Origin: Hanleya hanleyi
Lineage: Eukaryota; Mollusca; Polyplacophora; Lepidopleurida; Hanleyidae
Reading direction: 5' to 3'
NCBI GenBank assembly: GCA_036873755.1
Contig: JAVTVY010018808.1
Span: 1 to 64,000, forward strand
Length of the DNA stretch: 64,000 nucleotides
Shown: positions 11,232 to 22,020 of the stretch, in pieces
Position numbering within the stretch: position 1 is the first letter of the stretch
Layout: every line of letters starts with the position of its first letter
Program-made: the position numbers and the translations under genes
Notes under the pieces: generated by a model
What the model saw: the letters and a program-made list of their open reading frames with translations, nothing else
The model's database searches: none
What the model was told of the DNA's origin: nothing

Positions 11232-11668
11232 TTAATTTCCCTCTTTCTTGGAATACCATGGTGTTGTGATATCACAGACTACCATGTGTTGCAGATAAGT
11301 GTTACCATCACCAAAATGAGTGTCAAAATCAGCACCCCCATAGACCAGTAATTTTTCACCATTAACTCCAAGGATACTGTTATCCCATTGTGTCAGCTCT
11401 GGCCTCAAGTTGGGTTCTATCTCATCATATGCTTCTTTTGAAAGAAGAGTCATAGTTGAACCGGTATCCACTAGGAATTCGATAAGCTTCTGGGATCCAT
11501 GCATAACCCCAGAAACAAAGAATCCATTATCCCATTTAAGTGACTCAGTTCCTATTTGACCAGTGCGAATTGTACCCCTTTGTTTTGCTTCTTCTCCCTG
11601 TAACAAAACTGGACTTGACTCAGACGGATTACTAACAAACCTGTCTCCTTCCGCCAACCCACCGTCTA
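11232..11668 (-). pseudogene. pol: Gypsy protease fused to the last residues of integrase
   Basis: The frame encodes a retropepsin with the catalytic motif FLVDTGSTMTLLS. The protein breaks off after HMVVCDIT, just before the second hydrophobic protease segment, and continues directly into TPWYSKKEGN, the last residues of the integrase seen in copy C. Reverse transcriptase, RNase H and nearly all integrase have therefore been removed by one in-frame deletion near 11258. The frame has no ATG; it overlaps the end of gag and is in the -1 frame relative to it, which fits expression by -1 frameshifting, though no canonical slippery heptamer is obvious. Confidence 0.8.
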
Positions 11669-12688
11669 AAGAGTTGACGGGCGTCCGTTTCCCTGTTGAT
11701 TGGGAACAGACTCACCCCTCTGACGATCATCATTACATCGCCTGTAGATGGGGCATGATTTAAAGAAGTGGCCCTCTCGATCACATATGAAACAGGTACC
11801 CCTCCTAGACGGTTTATTAAGCCTCCCTTGGTAGGGCCTCCTGTTCCCTTCTAGCCTCTCCAGTCGATCCACCAACTGTTGATAGACTGGTGATTCACCC
11901 AACGTTGCTCCATTAGCATCATCAGTTGATATCGGTCTAGCTGCTCGCACCACAGGCTTCTTTTTGTCCTTATCACCAATAAGGGCCTCGAACCGTTCGA
12001 TGACATCAACAGCTTCACCCACAGTCATACATTCCTTATCAAAGCAGCGACATTTCATCTCAACAGAGATGCACTTATAAAGCTGATTGAGAGCAATTGC
12101 TTCCTGTGCCTCGAGCAGTAGTTGTGGATGGGCCTTCTGGGCCATTTGCCTCAGATCATCTCCCAGTTCTGCAATGGATTCATTGGGCTGACGTTGCCTG
12201 GCTTCCAGCTTGGAGAGCCATCGGCTTTGATGCCTACTGCTACCAAAACGCCTCTCCAGCTTCCAAGATAATACCTCAAATGATCGCCTTTCCCCGGTCT
12301 GCAAACCTATATAGAAGGTCCTGGCAGGCCCCCTCAAACAAGCTGAAAGTGTCAAGGCCTTTTCCTCGTCACTCAACTTCCCCAGTTCCGCACAGTCGAG
12401 AAAGTGAGAGTAATACTCTTCCCAATCTGTTTTACCATCATAGGATTCTGGTTTGATTTTCATTCTGGAAGAATATTCTCGTCTGTCAGGATGTGGCTGT
12501 CGTGCCTTTGGATGCTCATCACCTGGGTGATCTCCCTTAGCCTGCCTCATTGGATCCTCAGGCACATCACTAAAATCATCATCACTATCATTCTCACAGT
12601 TATCTGTGGGGATGTCTCCTTCTCCTTGCCCAATATTTTCCCGTCCTTTGTATCTAATCTCGACTTCTCTATCAGGGCTGTCTGCCAT
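11666..12688 (-). CDS. gag: Gypsy Gag polyprotein
   Basis: Complete 340-residue Gag in the reverse-strand element. An acidic N-terminal region is followed by a retrotransposon-Gag capsid-type domain (from about residue 75, with WEEYYSHFLDCAEL and RGPARTFYIGL). A basic stretch precedes one CCHC zinc knuckle, CFICDREGHFFKSC (C-x2-C-x4-H-x4-C), near residue 300, expected to bind the RNA genome. It follows the primer binding site by about 80 bases and is followed by protease sequence in the -1 frame. The ORF has no internal stop, so the copy is young even though its pol is deleted. Confidence 0.9.
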   Translation of the reverse strand: MADSPDREVEIRYKGRENIGQGEGDIPTDNCENDSDDDFSDVPEDPMRQAKGDHPGDEHPKARQPHPDRREYSSRMKIKPESYDGKTDWEEYYSHFLDCAELGKLSDEEKALTLSACLRGPARTFYIGLQTGERRSFEVLSWKLERRFGSSRHQSRWLSKLEARQRQPNESIAELGDDLRQMAQKAHPQLLLEAQEAIALNQLYKCISVEMKCRCFDKECMTVGEAVDVIERFEALIGDKDKKKPVVRAARPISTDDANGATLGESPVYQQLVDRLERLEGNRRPYQGRLNKPSRRGTCFICDREGHFFKSCPIYRRCNDDRQRGESVPNQQGNGRPSTL

Positions 12689-12770
12689 GCTGTTAATTGG
12701 CGCACAATATTTTCCAACAATCTAAGGTCAAGGTCGTTCGTATCACTGGATGCTAAGTAGAATTTAGCAT

Positions 12771-12788
12771 CCCACTAATCTGACACCA
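12771..12788 (-). promoter_or_regulatory. Primer binding site, tRNA-Leu type
   Basis: On the reverse strand TGGTGTCAGATTAGTGGG begins three bases after the LTR end. TGGTGTCAGA is complementary to the 3' end of animal tRNA-Leu (TCTGACA plus CCA). The degenerate tRNA-Leu copy at 51936-52023 ends in TTCTGACA, which supports the match from within this window. Confidence 0.75.
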
Positions 12789-12791
12789 ATT

Positions 12792-12948
12792 TGTAAGCTA
12801 GGTAGGGTAATTGAAACTCAACAACAGCTCAAAGTTGATTTCATTTATTCTCCATTGAACGAATGATCAAGTAAGTTGGTAACATTTAAATCACAGAAAA
12901 ATATGTATATAAATTGACAGATCCACTCCACTCAAGTCGTAACCAATA
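12792..12948 (-). repeat. 3' end of the 5' LTR (copy D)
   Basis: This short LTR remnant ends in CTAGCTTACA directly before the primer binding site. TTACA pairs with the TGTAA start of the other LTR copies. On the reverse strand it holds a TATA-like TTATATACATATTT and AATAAA. At 12948/12949 it is joined abruptly to third-ORF sequence, so the rest of this LTR is deleted. Confidence 0.65.
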
Positions 12949-13662
12949 TCACGAATACACTCCCTCACCGCTCGGATGCTCCTGGATGTTCGTTCGGTCA
13001 ATGGCTGCCAACTTTCTGGTCAGCGATGCCATACCACGTTGATCGTAGCAGACAGAGGTGGATAGCTGGGCCTGGTACCACATTGTCGAACCACTGGATA
13101 GGTCAACAACGATTTCCCCTGGCTTCATCTGTACGTTGACCACGTCCAAGGAGATGGCAGGGTTGGTTGGGCTGTACTGCAGCCGGGGCACTTTAATGGG
13201 TGGGGGATCGTCCAGCACGATGGCGTCTTCCATGAGGGGGGAACGATGCTTCTCCCACTCGGTGTTCCTCTTCCACCCCTCGTCCCATTCCTCCTTTGTT
13301 CGTGACGATGTTCCCTTCTGCAGCCATGTTCGAACTAATTGGCGTGCTCTGTACGAATTGGAATCGCTCCATTGGGGGCATCCATCCAGTTTCCGGTGTG
13401 CGTCTGGGGTTAAAGTTAGCCAGAATCCTATTCGTTCATTCCAGAACCCCTGACTCAGGCGACGTACCTCTTCGGAGTGACTCTTATTGACGTGAGCTTT
13501 CAGGTCTGGCATTCTCCGGTAGGTCCGCTCGTCGTCACAGAAAGGGCATATGGTGGCCAACAGATTGTGAGGCGGGGAAACCAGGTGGTTCCGTAGGTCC
13601 CTCTTGTTGGTGTACCTAGATGTACAAAGCCAGCAGGCGAAGTTTGGGCGTCTCTCAGCCAT
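12949..13662 (-). pseudogene. Gypsy third ORF, N-terminal part (copy E)
   Basis: Reverse-strand copy of the third ORF from the spliced start (ATG at 13662) through both zinc fingers to HPSGEG, where it runs into LTR DNA and meets a stop. It lacks the proline run and C-terminal domain, the complement of what is present in copy A. One substitution (Met for Val) was seen in another frame near 13327; otherwise it matches copies C and D closely. Confidence 0.8.
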
Positions 13663-14174
13663 TCTGCAAAGACAACAACAGTCATTCAGACATTGCCCAT
13701 GTTTATGGAATCGAATTACCCTATCAATTAAAGAAAATCCAGTGAGCTTCATCTCAGCCACCATTCTAAAGATTCGCCAGTCTGAGTCTCAAGGGCATAT
13801 CAAAATATATTTTTTTCGAACATGTTGCTCGAACATGTTGCTCTTGCAGCCAGTCTCAACGCTACTACAGTTGGGCTAATGGGGTGATCAGTCCCATTGC
13901 CAGCTGTATGTCTCAGGCCCTGGTGCGCGCGTTCACCAGCCATTCTCATGGACTCTGCATCTGCATCCTTGAACATCTACCAGGATGTGGACTATGAAAA
14001 GACTCACGGCTATAATATTCTGACCATTCACTAGATTCCTAGTCCGGCATCGACCGAACCATCAGATAAAACAAGCAGAACTCAAAGACATTTTGGGACT
14101 TTCCATTCAGACATTTATTTAGACCAGTTTTGCTGAAGATACATCAGTGTTTCAAGTGAGTACAGGTAAGTATT

Positions 14175-14307
14175 TTAATTTCCCTCTTTCTTGGAATACC
14201 ACTTTGGTGGATTCCTTCCTTTGTAGGCAAGAAGACGGTCAATGTGGCACACTCTAGGTTCCAGTCTTGGAGACTTCTTCACCAAGTAGTTGACATCATC
14301 AATCCTC
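14175..14307 (-). pseudogene. pol: Integrase C-terminal fragment (copy E)
   Basis: The reverse strand encodes the last ~44 residues of the integrase (from IDDVNYLVKKS through WYSKKEGN and stop). The match to copy C begins at 14307 and marks the outer edge of the Gypsy cluster. Beyond it unrelated repeat DNA begins. Confidence 0.75.
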
Positions 14308-14326
14308 TACCAATTCCAATGGATTG

Positions 14327-14974
14327 GAAATGCTTCGCCCATGTCGAAGAGATAGAGGGAAGCATAACTTGAAATAAAAAATAGAAAGAAAAAAAACTTA
14401 AACAAATATTAGGTAAACAAATTATTTAGCATTTACAATATAATGGAAAATATTTTGAAAATATTCGTTTTTGGATTCTCCAGAAGTATTTTAGGTTTAA
14501 ATATTCATTATACTGGCCAGACATGTTAGATAGTCATGTAAACCACTAAATCGAGTGCATTGACTGTAGTAGTATATGAAGGGCAAATTCTCGCGCATTG
14601 AGGCTGAGGCTGATGACGGCATGACGTCACTTCCGGTGACATCACTCTCGGGTCAAAGGTCACTTCCGGGTCACTTCCTGGCACGTGAGGGCACAGCACG
14701 AGTGATTTGCCCTTACATAAGACCCCAGTGACTTCCAATGTTAATCTCCGGGGAATGCATGTATGGGGAAGTAGTATTGGGGTGGTCATTTTTTTCTTGT
14801 GGATTTTACTATGAAATTTGTCTCGCGCCGTAGAACACGATGGAAGGGGTCTCGGGGCCATGGGTTGACTTTCCCTGAAAAGTTAGCATGCGCATGCGCA
14901 CTGGGAAAGTATCGCCGGATTGGACATTTTGAGGTCGCGATGGACTACTATTGGTCCGATTGGATCGTGTGAGG
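14327..14974. repeat. Interspersed repeat R1, copy 1 (left part)
   Basis: This stretch is closely repeated at 43696-44344, starting AAATGCTTCGCCCATGTCG. It ends in a unit with GCATGCGCATGCGCACTGGG. The R1 copy is split here by the element at 14975-17002 and resumes at 17003 (TGAGGTATCAGTTGG). I do not recognise the repeat class. Confidence 0.7.
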
Positions 14975-17002
14975 GTGCACTCCGGAGATTCTTGTATTCG
15001 GCATGGAATAGACTATGGGTCCGTTTTTCGGCCACCAGTTGTCGCAAAACCTTCAACCTAAATCACTTATATGTATATATTTTCTGAAAGAGCATGATGA
15101 AACTATTATTTTAAGATATAACACTGCTATGTTATAGAAAAATTTAACTCGAACATTCTCCTCCATGCTTGCTTCATTTTTCCTAGAAAACCCCTTAAAA
15201 ATGTCGAAAAATGGTCAAATTCGGCTCAATTTCCAGAAAAATCTGTAAGAGCGATTTCAATTAAACTTCTTACTCACGTTCCCTGGTCCGGTCTCAACTT
15301 AAAAAGGCAAAAAAAAGGGGGTGTTAACCTAACCGTTTTTTGTCAGATTTTCTTCCCGTAAATGAGTCCCGATTTTTAGGCACACCCAAGGGGCATAACT
15401 GAGGCAGGACAAACTTTACTCCATGATCCCGATCAGCGTGTAGACGAAGCCAGCACTCGATTTGTACGTACTCGTTTGCAGCGTTGATAATGCTGAATAG
15501 GATGGCATTATAGATATAAGCTATTAAGAAGACAAGAAGAATTATGATGTAGCAGAACAAGGGCAGTCTATCGTATTATGAAATTAGAGAGGGGCCATTA
15601 CTACGAAACTGCGGAGGGCCACCTTAAGGGGCAGGATGTATCGTAATCGCAGAGTGTTTGTGAGTATGGCGGTATACAACACTTGCCAGTTATACATATT
15701 ATTTTTGGAAATCCGACCGATAACTTTCCCCCTACCCCATCTTTGTTTTGATCAATTTTGCCAATTCTAGCAGGATTTTCGAGAACAAAACTCAAAATTA
15801 ACCTATTTCTTCTTAATAATGGTCATCCATTCGGCAATATGAAGGCCGTGGTTACTTTTCCGCTTTCCAATGATAGCAGAAACGCGGGAAAATGCAAATA
15901 AGCGATGTAACCAAGTCAAATTATTGGTAATTTTGCACTCAATTTTCTCTTAGAAACATGGGAAATACTTCAGAAACTTGAGAAATAATTTGTAAAACCA
16001 TAATAATATACATCCATTCCATCCTTTATGGACTGTAAATGGGTTCTCTTGTAAAGAAAATTTATATCATTCTGATAGGACCTCGTTCTGCCATAATATC
16101 CACCGAAATCTCAGTCCAGGGGGAGATAACTCCTGTATGGAATACAGTATGCAGTAACCTCAATTGTATACTAATGGACACACTGTGGATTATTTATATC
16201 GAACTCCTGGTCTTCTTTCCATCTGCTTCCGAAAATAGCGCTTCAGGTATAACTAGGCAGTCAAAATTAAACAATCTGGCGTAATGATACATCTCCGCTC
16301 CGTAACGGAGTCTACATTAAGATAATGCATAGACTCCACTATTATGCCTTAAGGGTGCACTCCGGAGATTCTTGTATTCGGCATGGAATAGACTATGGGT
16401 CCGTTTTTCGGCCACCAGTTGTCGCAAAACCTTCAACCCAAATCACTTATATGTATATATTTTCTGAAAGAGCATGATGAAACTATTATTTTAAGATATA
16501 ACACTGCTATGTTATAGAAAAATTTAACTCGAACATTCTCCTCCATGCTTGCTTCATTTTTCCTAGAAAACCCCTTAAAAATGTCGAAAAATGGTCAAAT
16601 TCGGCTCAATTTCCAGAAAAATCTGTAAGAGCGATTTCAATTAAACTTCTTACTCACGTTCCCTGGTCCGGTCTCAACTTAAAAAGGCAAAAAAAGGGGG
16701 TGTTAACCTAACCGTTTTTTGTCAGATTTTCTTCCCGTAAATGAGTCCCGATTTTTAGGCACACCCAAGGGGCATAACTGAGGCAGGACAAACTTTACTC
16801 CATGATCCCGATCAGCGTGTAGACGAAGCCAGCACTCGATTTGTACGTACTCGTTTGCAGCGTTGATAATGCTGAATAGGATGGCATTATAGATATAAGC
16901 TATTAAGAAGACAAGAAGAATTATGATGTAGCAGAACAAGGGCAGTCTATCGTATTATGAAATTAGAGAGGGGCCATTACTACGAAACTGCGGAGGGCCA
17001 CC
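14975..17002. mobile_element. Element with ~649-bp direct terminal repeats and TGAGG duplication
   Basis: Two nearly identical direct repeats (14975-15623 and 16355-17002) flank 731 bp of other sequence. They differ by one substitution and one base in an A-run. The whole is bordered by TGAGG on both sides (14970-14974 and 17003-17007), and the uninterrupted site GTGTGAGGTATCAG is present at about 44336. That is what an LTR-type insertion with a 5-bp target duplication looks like. However, the repeat ends are GTGCACTCC and GGGCCACC rather than TG...CA, and no primer site or polypurine tract is visible. The ends resemble a rough inverted repeat, so a tandem MITE is an alternative. Confidence 0.65.
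15624..16354. other. Internal region of the TGAGG-flanked element
   Basis: No gene is recognised. The segment starts TTAAGG after the first repeat and ends TTAAGG before the second. Short reading frames are present but show no motif. Confidence 0.5.
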
Positions 17003-17042
17003 TGAGGTATCAGTTGGAAGTTACGTAATGGCGCGCATGCGC

Positions 17043-17957
17043 AGCCATCTTTGATTTCCCCATGAAACCTTGTTATCGCGATTTCTCAGGAACTACTGCA
17101 TGGATCTTTCTCAAATTTGATACACAGGTTCCCCTTAGGGTCTAGTTGTGCAAGATACCTTTTTTGGTCCGATTCGAAAATCCAGTATGGCCACCAGGCA
17201 GCCATGTTGGACTTCCCCATGAAATCTTGTTATCGAGCTTTCTCAGGAACTACTGCATAGATCTTTCTCAAATTTGGTACACAGGTTCCCCTTGGAGTTT
17301 AGTTGTGCAAGATACCTTTTCTGGTCGGATTCGAAAATCCAATATGGCCACCAGGCAGCCATCTTGGATTTCCCCATGAAACTTTGTTATCGTCGTTTCT
17401 CAGGAACTACTGCATGGATCTTTCTCAAATTTGGTACACAGGTTCCCCCTAGGGTCTCGATATGCAAGATGCCTTTTTCGGTCCGAATCCAAAATCCAAT
17501 ATGGTGACCAGGCGGCCATCTTAGACTTTCCCATGAAATTTTGTTATGATTTCTCAGGAAGTTCTGCCTGGATCTTTCTCAAATTTGGTACACAGGTTCC
17601 CCTTTTGCAAGATACCTTTTCTGGTCCGATTTCAAAATTCAATATGTCCATCAGGCGGCCATCTTGGATTACCCCATGAAACATTGTTATTGTGATTTCT
17701 CAGGAACTAATGCATGGATCTTTGGTAAATTTGGTACACAGGTTCTCCTTGTCGCCTAGTTGTGCAAGATATCTTTTTCGGTCCGAATCGAAAATCCAAT
17801 ATGGTCACAAGGTGGCCATCTTGAATTTCCCATTGAAACATTGTTATCGTGAATTCTCAGGAAATATTTCATGGATCTTTCTGAAATTTGGTACACAGGT
17901 CCCACATGGGGCCTAGTAGTGCAAGATACCTTTTTGGTCCTATTCGAAAATCCAAGT
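17043..17957. repeat. Tandem array, ~156-bp unit, six copies
   Basis: Each unit starts GCCATCTTGGATTTCCC and includes TTTCTCAGGAACTACTGCATGG and GGTACACAGGTTCCCC. Unit starts are near 17043, 17203, 17359, 17515, 17661 and 17815. Units differ by 10-20 percent by eye. Reading frames of 70-80 codons across the array are by-products of the repeat. Confidence 0.85.
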
Positions 17958-19333
17958 TACGCTTCAAATTAATACGGTATTCTCGAGTTGTGACATTGCA
18001 TCACAAGAGTCGGCAGATCAAACGGTGGGGCACATTCTATATATTGACTATAGAGAATATCCATACCTTCACCTTCCATATCAAGGAGTTCAAATAATTC
18101 GGAATTAAAATGTATTTCTTCAAATTTTAAATCAGTTTTCTTTAGTTCATGCAGTAGCAAGTGAACTGCTCCACCCTTTCGTCTGCCGATGGGTCGGCTA
18201 CATGAAGGGACGTCACTCTTGTGACTCAACGTCACAACTCGACAACTGTAGACTACTGCATGTTTCGATCCAAGGGAAATAATCAGGATTCAGGCACTTT
18301 AGAAGTTTCAACATTACTGCGCGGATCGGATCCCTTGTACCATCTTACTATTTTCGAGCATGGTATCTTAAAAGAGATATCTCAAACTAGCCCAGTAAAC
18401 AGAACAGAATTAGCATTCGTTCCTAATTATAAAATCTTAAGTATGTTTCATAGCTCATGCCAAAGTGTCAAAGAGATTGGTCCTCGCTTCCAGTACCCAA
18501 TGATGACACGTGCAAAAAAAACAAAAAAATACTACAAAACAAAGGCGAAGGGTCCTCCGTGCATGTACATTCACTGTCAAACTAACTTTGCTCATTTTTC
18601 TTGCATTATAACAACCGACATAAGTACAGTTTCTAGAAATCTTGAAACTCCTGAAACTTAGATTATATCTTGGTGTTTTTCAGTGTCCCTTTTCCGATCT
18701 TTTTCGCTCAGATTCGACATTCTGTAAACAAAATTACAAATCAATCGTTTGTTCTTAGTAACAATGGACAAAAAGGTCCTCTAGTTATTAGCTTACAATT
18801 ATCGGACAATGGTGGGCGCCAAGATCCTTCAGGATCTCTCGTTTATTTGTTTATTTATTTATTTCTGTGAAAACACCCATGACTGGATAGCCCTGAAGGA
18901 GAGCTTCACTCGACCCAATGGGACCACTAGCGGCCTGGCTTTCTGTCCGCGGAAGCAGACCGCATCACCACCAGACCGCATCGCCGCGGAGGACTACATT
19001 CCTTGCAAAAATTGGAACTCTCTTGTGTTTGGAGGTACCTTTTTGGTCATTCTGCCGGAACTGTAGTGACCTTGATCGCCCAGTGACCTCCACAACCTCC
19101 ACGCCACCTAGCGCCACAAAGAGTTATCTCCCCCGGCAAAATGTTACTTTAAATACGCTTTCTATACTACTCACCATCTTCTGTGTACATTTTCCGCTAA
19201 ATCGAAAGAGAATAAGAGTAGGCAAAAGTTCCAACAGTAATCGAAGGAGCCTAAAGCTCGGCACCAACTTTGTAAAATCTCATATCATTGATAAAGAGAA
19301 TCGGGCAGCCGTATTTTACGATTTACGGATAAA
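17958..19333. other. Region without a recognised gene
   Basis: Several open frames occur, the longest at 18221-18661, but none shows a domain, splice signals in phase, or relatives elsewhere in the window. A short TTTA/TTTG run lies at 18838-18865. Confidence 0.4.
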
Positions 19334-19590
19334 TTAATTTGTACCATGGTATATATTTTTTACACGCATCCTATAAATACGAATTATGGCAGGCTTGGCG
19401 ATTTTACACCATGGTACAAAATAATTATAGGCATCCTATAAATACGAATTATGGCAGGCTCGGCGATTTTATACCATGGTACAAAATAATTAAAGGCATC
19501 CTGTAAATACAAATTATGGCAGGCTTGGTATTTTCTTCCATGAAAATATTTACAGGCATTCCAAAAATATTTTATACCATGGTATGAAAT
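19334..19590. repeat. Tandem repeat, ~67-bp unit, about 3.5 copies
   Basis: Units share AATTATGGCAGGCTTGG and ACCATGGTACAAAATAATT, with starts near 19373, 19440 and 19507. The outer units are degenerate. Confidence 0.75.
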
Positions 19591-19803
19591 GACGAATTGT
19601 GACAGGGTTGGCCAACCATACATTCCCGTCCGACCATTGCTCTGTTGGACTTGCTGTCTCGAGTTCAGTTTTAAATTTCTTAAAAGTTCTGAAAACGTGT
19701 TTATTACTCTCTGCGTAAAGTGTGCTTAAAATACTACCTTAGTTAATGCAGTTTACAGAGCACCCTCCTGAAATATTAAATTTGGAAGATTGATCTTCCT
19801 TGA

Positions 19804-20200
19804 ATGGAGCTTCATAAAAATTCCCGAGAGAGACGTCAGGCATGTCGGTCAGAATCGCATTGTCCATTGTGCAAATCTGATACGGAGGATGAATTCCACT
19901 TTTTGATTAAATGCCCTGGTTATAGCATATCTAGATGTCTATTATTTACAAATATATCACAGACATGTGCCAACTTTATCAGTATGCCAGATAGGGCAAA
20001 ATTTGTATGGCTTCTCTCTGCCGAGGACATGGTGGTCATCTCTCTTTATTCATCGCACCTCAATTAAGAGAAAGTACTTGATGAACAATGTATCTTATTG
20101 AATCTGGTGAACATGTTGTGATTTATTCTGTTTTGTTTTCTCCTGTACACATTAACCCATCAACGGGTAAAAAAGTTCAATTAAAGGTTCTATTCTATTC
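19804..20200 (+). pseudogene. LINE 3' end: C-terminal zinc-binding segment
   Basis: An 87-codon frame carries CPLCKSDTEDEFHFLIKCP followed by the R..LF..I and KFVWLLS elements typical of the cysteine/histidine segment that ends many non-LTR retrotransposon proteins. It stops at 20067. About 130 bases of 3' tail follow, ending in TTCTATTCTATTC. The reverse transcriptase and endonuclease are absent, so this is a 5'-truncated or decayed copy. Confidence 0.7.
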
Positions 20201-20811
20201 AAATTAAGACAGTCATCGGGTACGATCAATTCTGACTTACTTCTTCCTATAGTTGCGCGCGTAACGCTTTTTTGGTGATAACCCGTCAATTTATTGTAGA
20301 ATATTAGAAGTATTTATTGCAAGGACATGAGAGGAATACTGTTGTCCTGAGAGCCTGCAAAAAGGGGGTTGCGATCGCATCCCTCGTACCCCCCCCCCCC
20401 CCCCCCCCGCGTTACGCAAATGTATGTCTGGGACAGATGCACTTTTTATACACGTGTCGATAAAGTTTCCGTTTGTCTGTTAACTTGAACTTTTGCTTGT
20501 CCGTGTGATATCACCAGATCCATGTCATAGTTTGCTACCAAAATTGGATATACCTTACCCATGGATCAGAGAGAATCTCTATTCATTTTGTGGTCAAAGT
20601 CACTGTGATTGAACATATCAGTAAATCATTGAAAATTGCTGTTTATGCTGTACGCTTCAGACTCGGTGTGGACTGTGATGGCAAAGGAGTCGATTTTCAC
20701 CCCTTTGCCGCGATTTTCTTCTTGGTTCGTCTAGTTTGTCCATCTTGCTTGTTACCGCATTATCTCTTGACGGACTATGGCCCGGCTTTCTAAATTTATA
20801 TAGCATAATAT
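20201..20811. other. Region without a recognised gene
   Basis: Holds a run of about 18 cytosines at 20391-20408. Nothing else was recognised. Confidence 0.4.
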
Positions 20812-21260
20812 GCAACCGGCGATGGGTCAGAAGCCTAGTGAGTTGACTGAACTTGACCTATTTTATCTGGGTCAGCTTTGAGTATTGGTAATACTTTTGA
20901 AGGATTACACCTGGGATCTTCAAATTCATACTCAATTTGCAACTGGTGATTGACTCGAAGCCATCCCAATCAATCTAATTAAAACCAGATCTTAAACCCC
21001 ATCTACCCCTCCCCTCTGTAACCGACAAGTCAGAGAGATAGGGTGGGTGGGGGTTGGAGCGTTATTTTAAGATATGGTTTGAATCTGATTGCCTTTCCAA
21101 TTTGATTGACCTTGGCGCGTTTTATCAAGGTCAAATTGTAGTCTTCGCCCTAACTCGAAGGATCATGACTCAGCACTTCAAATTTACACTACAGTACATG
21201 TGCAACTGGTGATTAATTGGAAGCCTATTCAAGTTGACCGACCTTGACCTATTTCACCAG
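20812..21260. repeat. Degenerate repeats with TGCAACTGGTGATT
   Basis: A motif TGCAACYGGYGAT plus GAAGCC and GACCTTGACCTATTT recurs at about 20812, 20938 and 21201, on diverged backgrounds. Probably an old tandem or dispersed repeat. Confidence 0.45.
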
Positions 21261-21339
21261 TTAATACAGTATGATTTGAAGCGTTATAGTTCAGCATGCA
21301 CGAGCATATATTGAACCCCATCAGGTTCTTGTTTGTGAG

Positions 21340-22020
21340 TGGATCCTCGGCAGTAGAAAGCCGGGAAAGTGATTATTTTTGAGGATGAAGCGGAGGGTGA
21401 TGACAGCGTGATGACAGTTTACGTTGTGGGTTCGTAGGGGTGTGTTTGGGCCCCTTCGGTGTGTGCAGGGTGTCAAATGGAAGCCTTCGGTGTGTAGACC
21501 ACGACTTGAGGGATCAGTAGGATCCAAATTGGAAAGTTTGGGGGTGTGAAGGAAGGTGTTTGGGGTAGAGATTGACCATCCGTGGTCCGAATTGGTCGTG
21601 TGGGGTGTCATCTTGTAGCTCTCTACATGTATACGACGACTGGTATGGTTTTTGTTGGATGTCTCATCATGTTATGCATGCGCAGTTGGGCAGTAGTAAG
21701 TAGACGGGTCATTTTAGAGGTGCGCAGGGGCATATTTGAGAGATTAATCTTCTATTTCTCATCCAGATATGGGGTTTATGGTGTTAAAGTTAAGCACTCG
21801 GTGTGTAGAAGACGCTTGGGCGATTCGGATGGGCAGTGACGCCATGCTGCGCATGCGCAGTCTGGTCGTAGTATAGCAAGTGGGCGTTTTAGAAGTACGC
21901 AGGGGTGTGTTTGAGCGATGGAGTGAGTATTATTGGTCCAAATATAGTGTACAGGGTCTCATATTGAAGCGCTCATCAGTAGTAGACGAAGCGCAGCTCG
22001 GATGCGCCCTTGAGATATCT
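21340..22020. repeat. R1-related units with CATGCGCAG palindromes
   Basis: Repeated phrases CATGCGCAGT, GGTCCGAATTGG and TCGTGTGGGGTGTC mark diverged members of the same ~150-bp unit family found at 44240-44770 and 51330-51925. Confidence 0.5.

Noticed and set aside
17146..17916. Several 74-82-codon frames with similar sequence
   Set aside because: They are by-products of the 156-bp tandem array and have no start or splice context.
18221..18661. 146-codon frame as a possible gene
   Set aside because: No domain, splice phase partner, codon pattern or second copy supports it.
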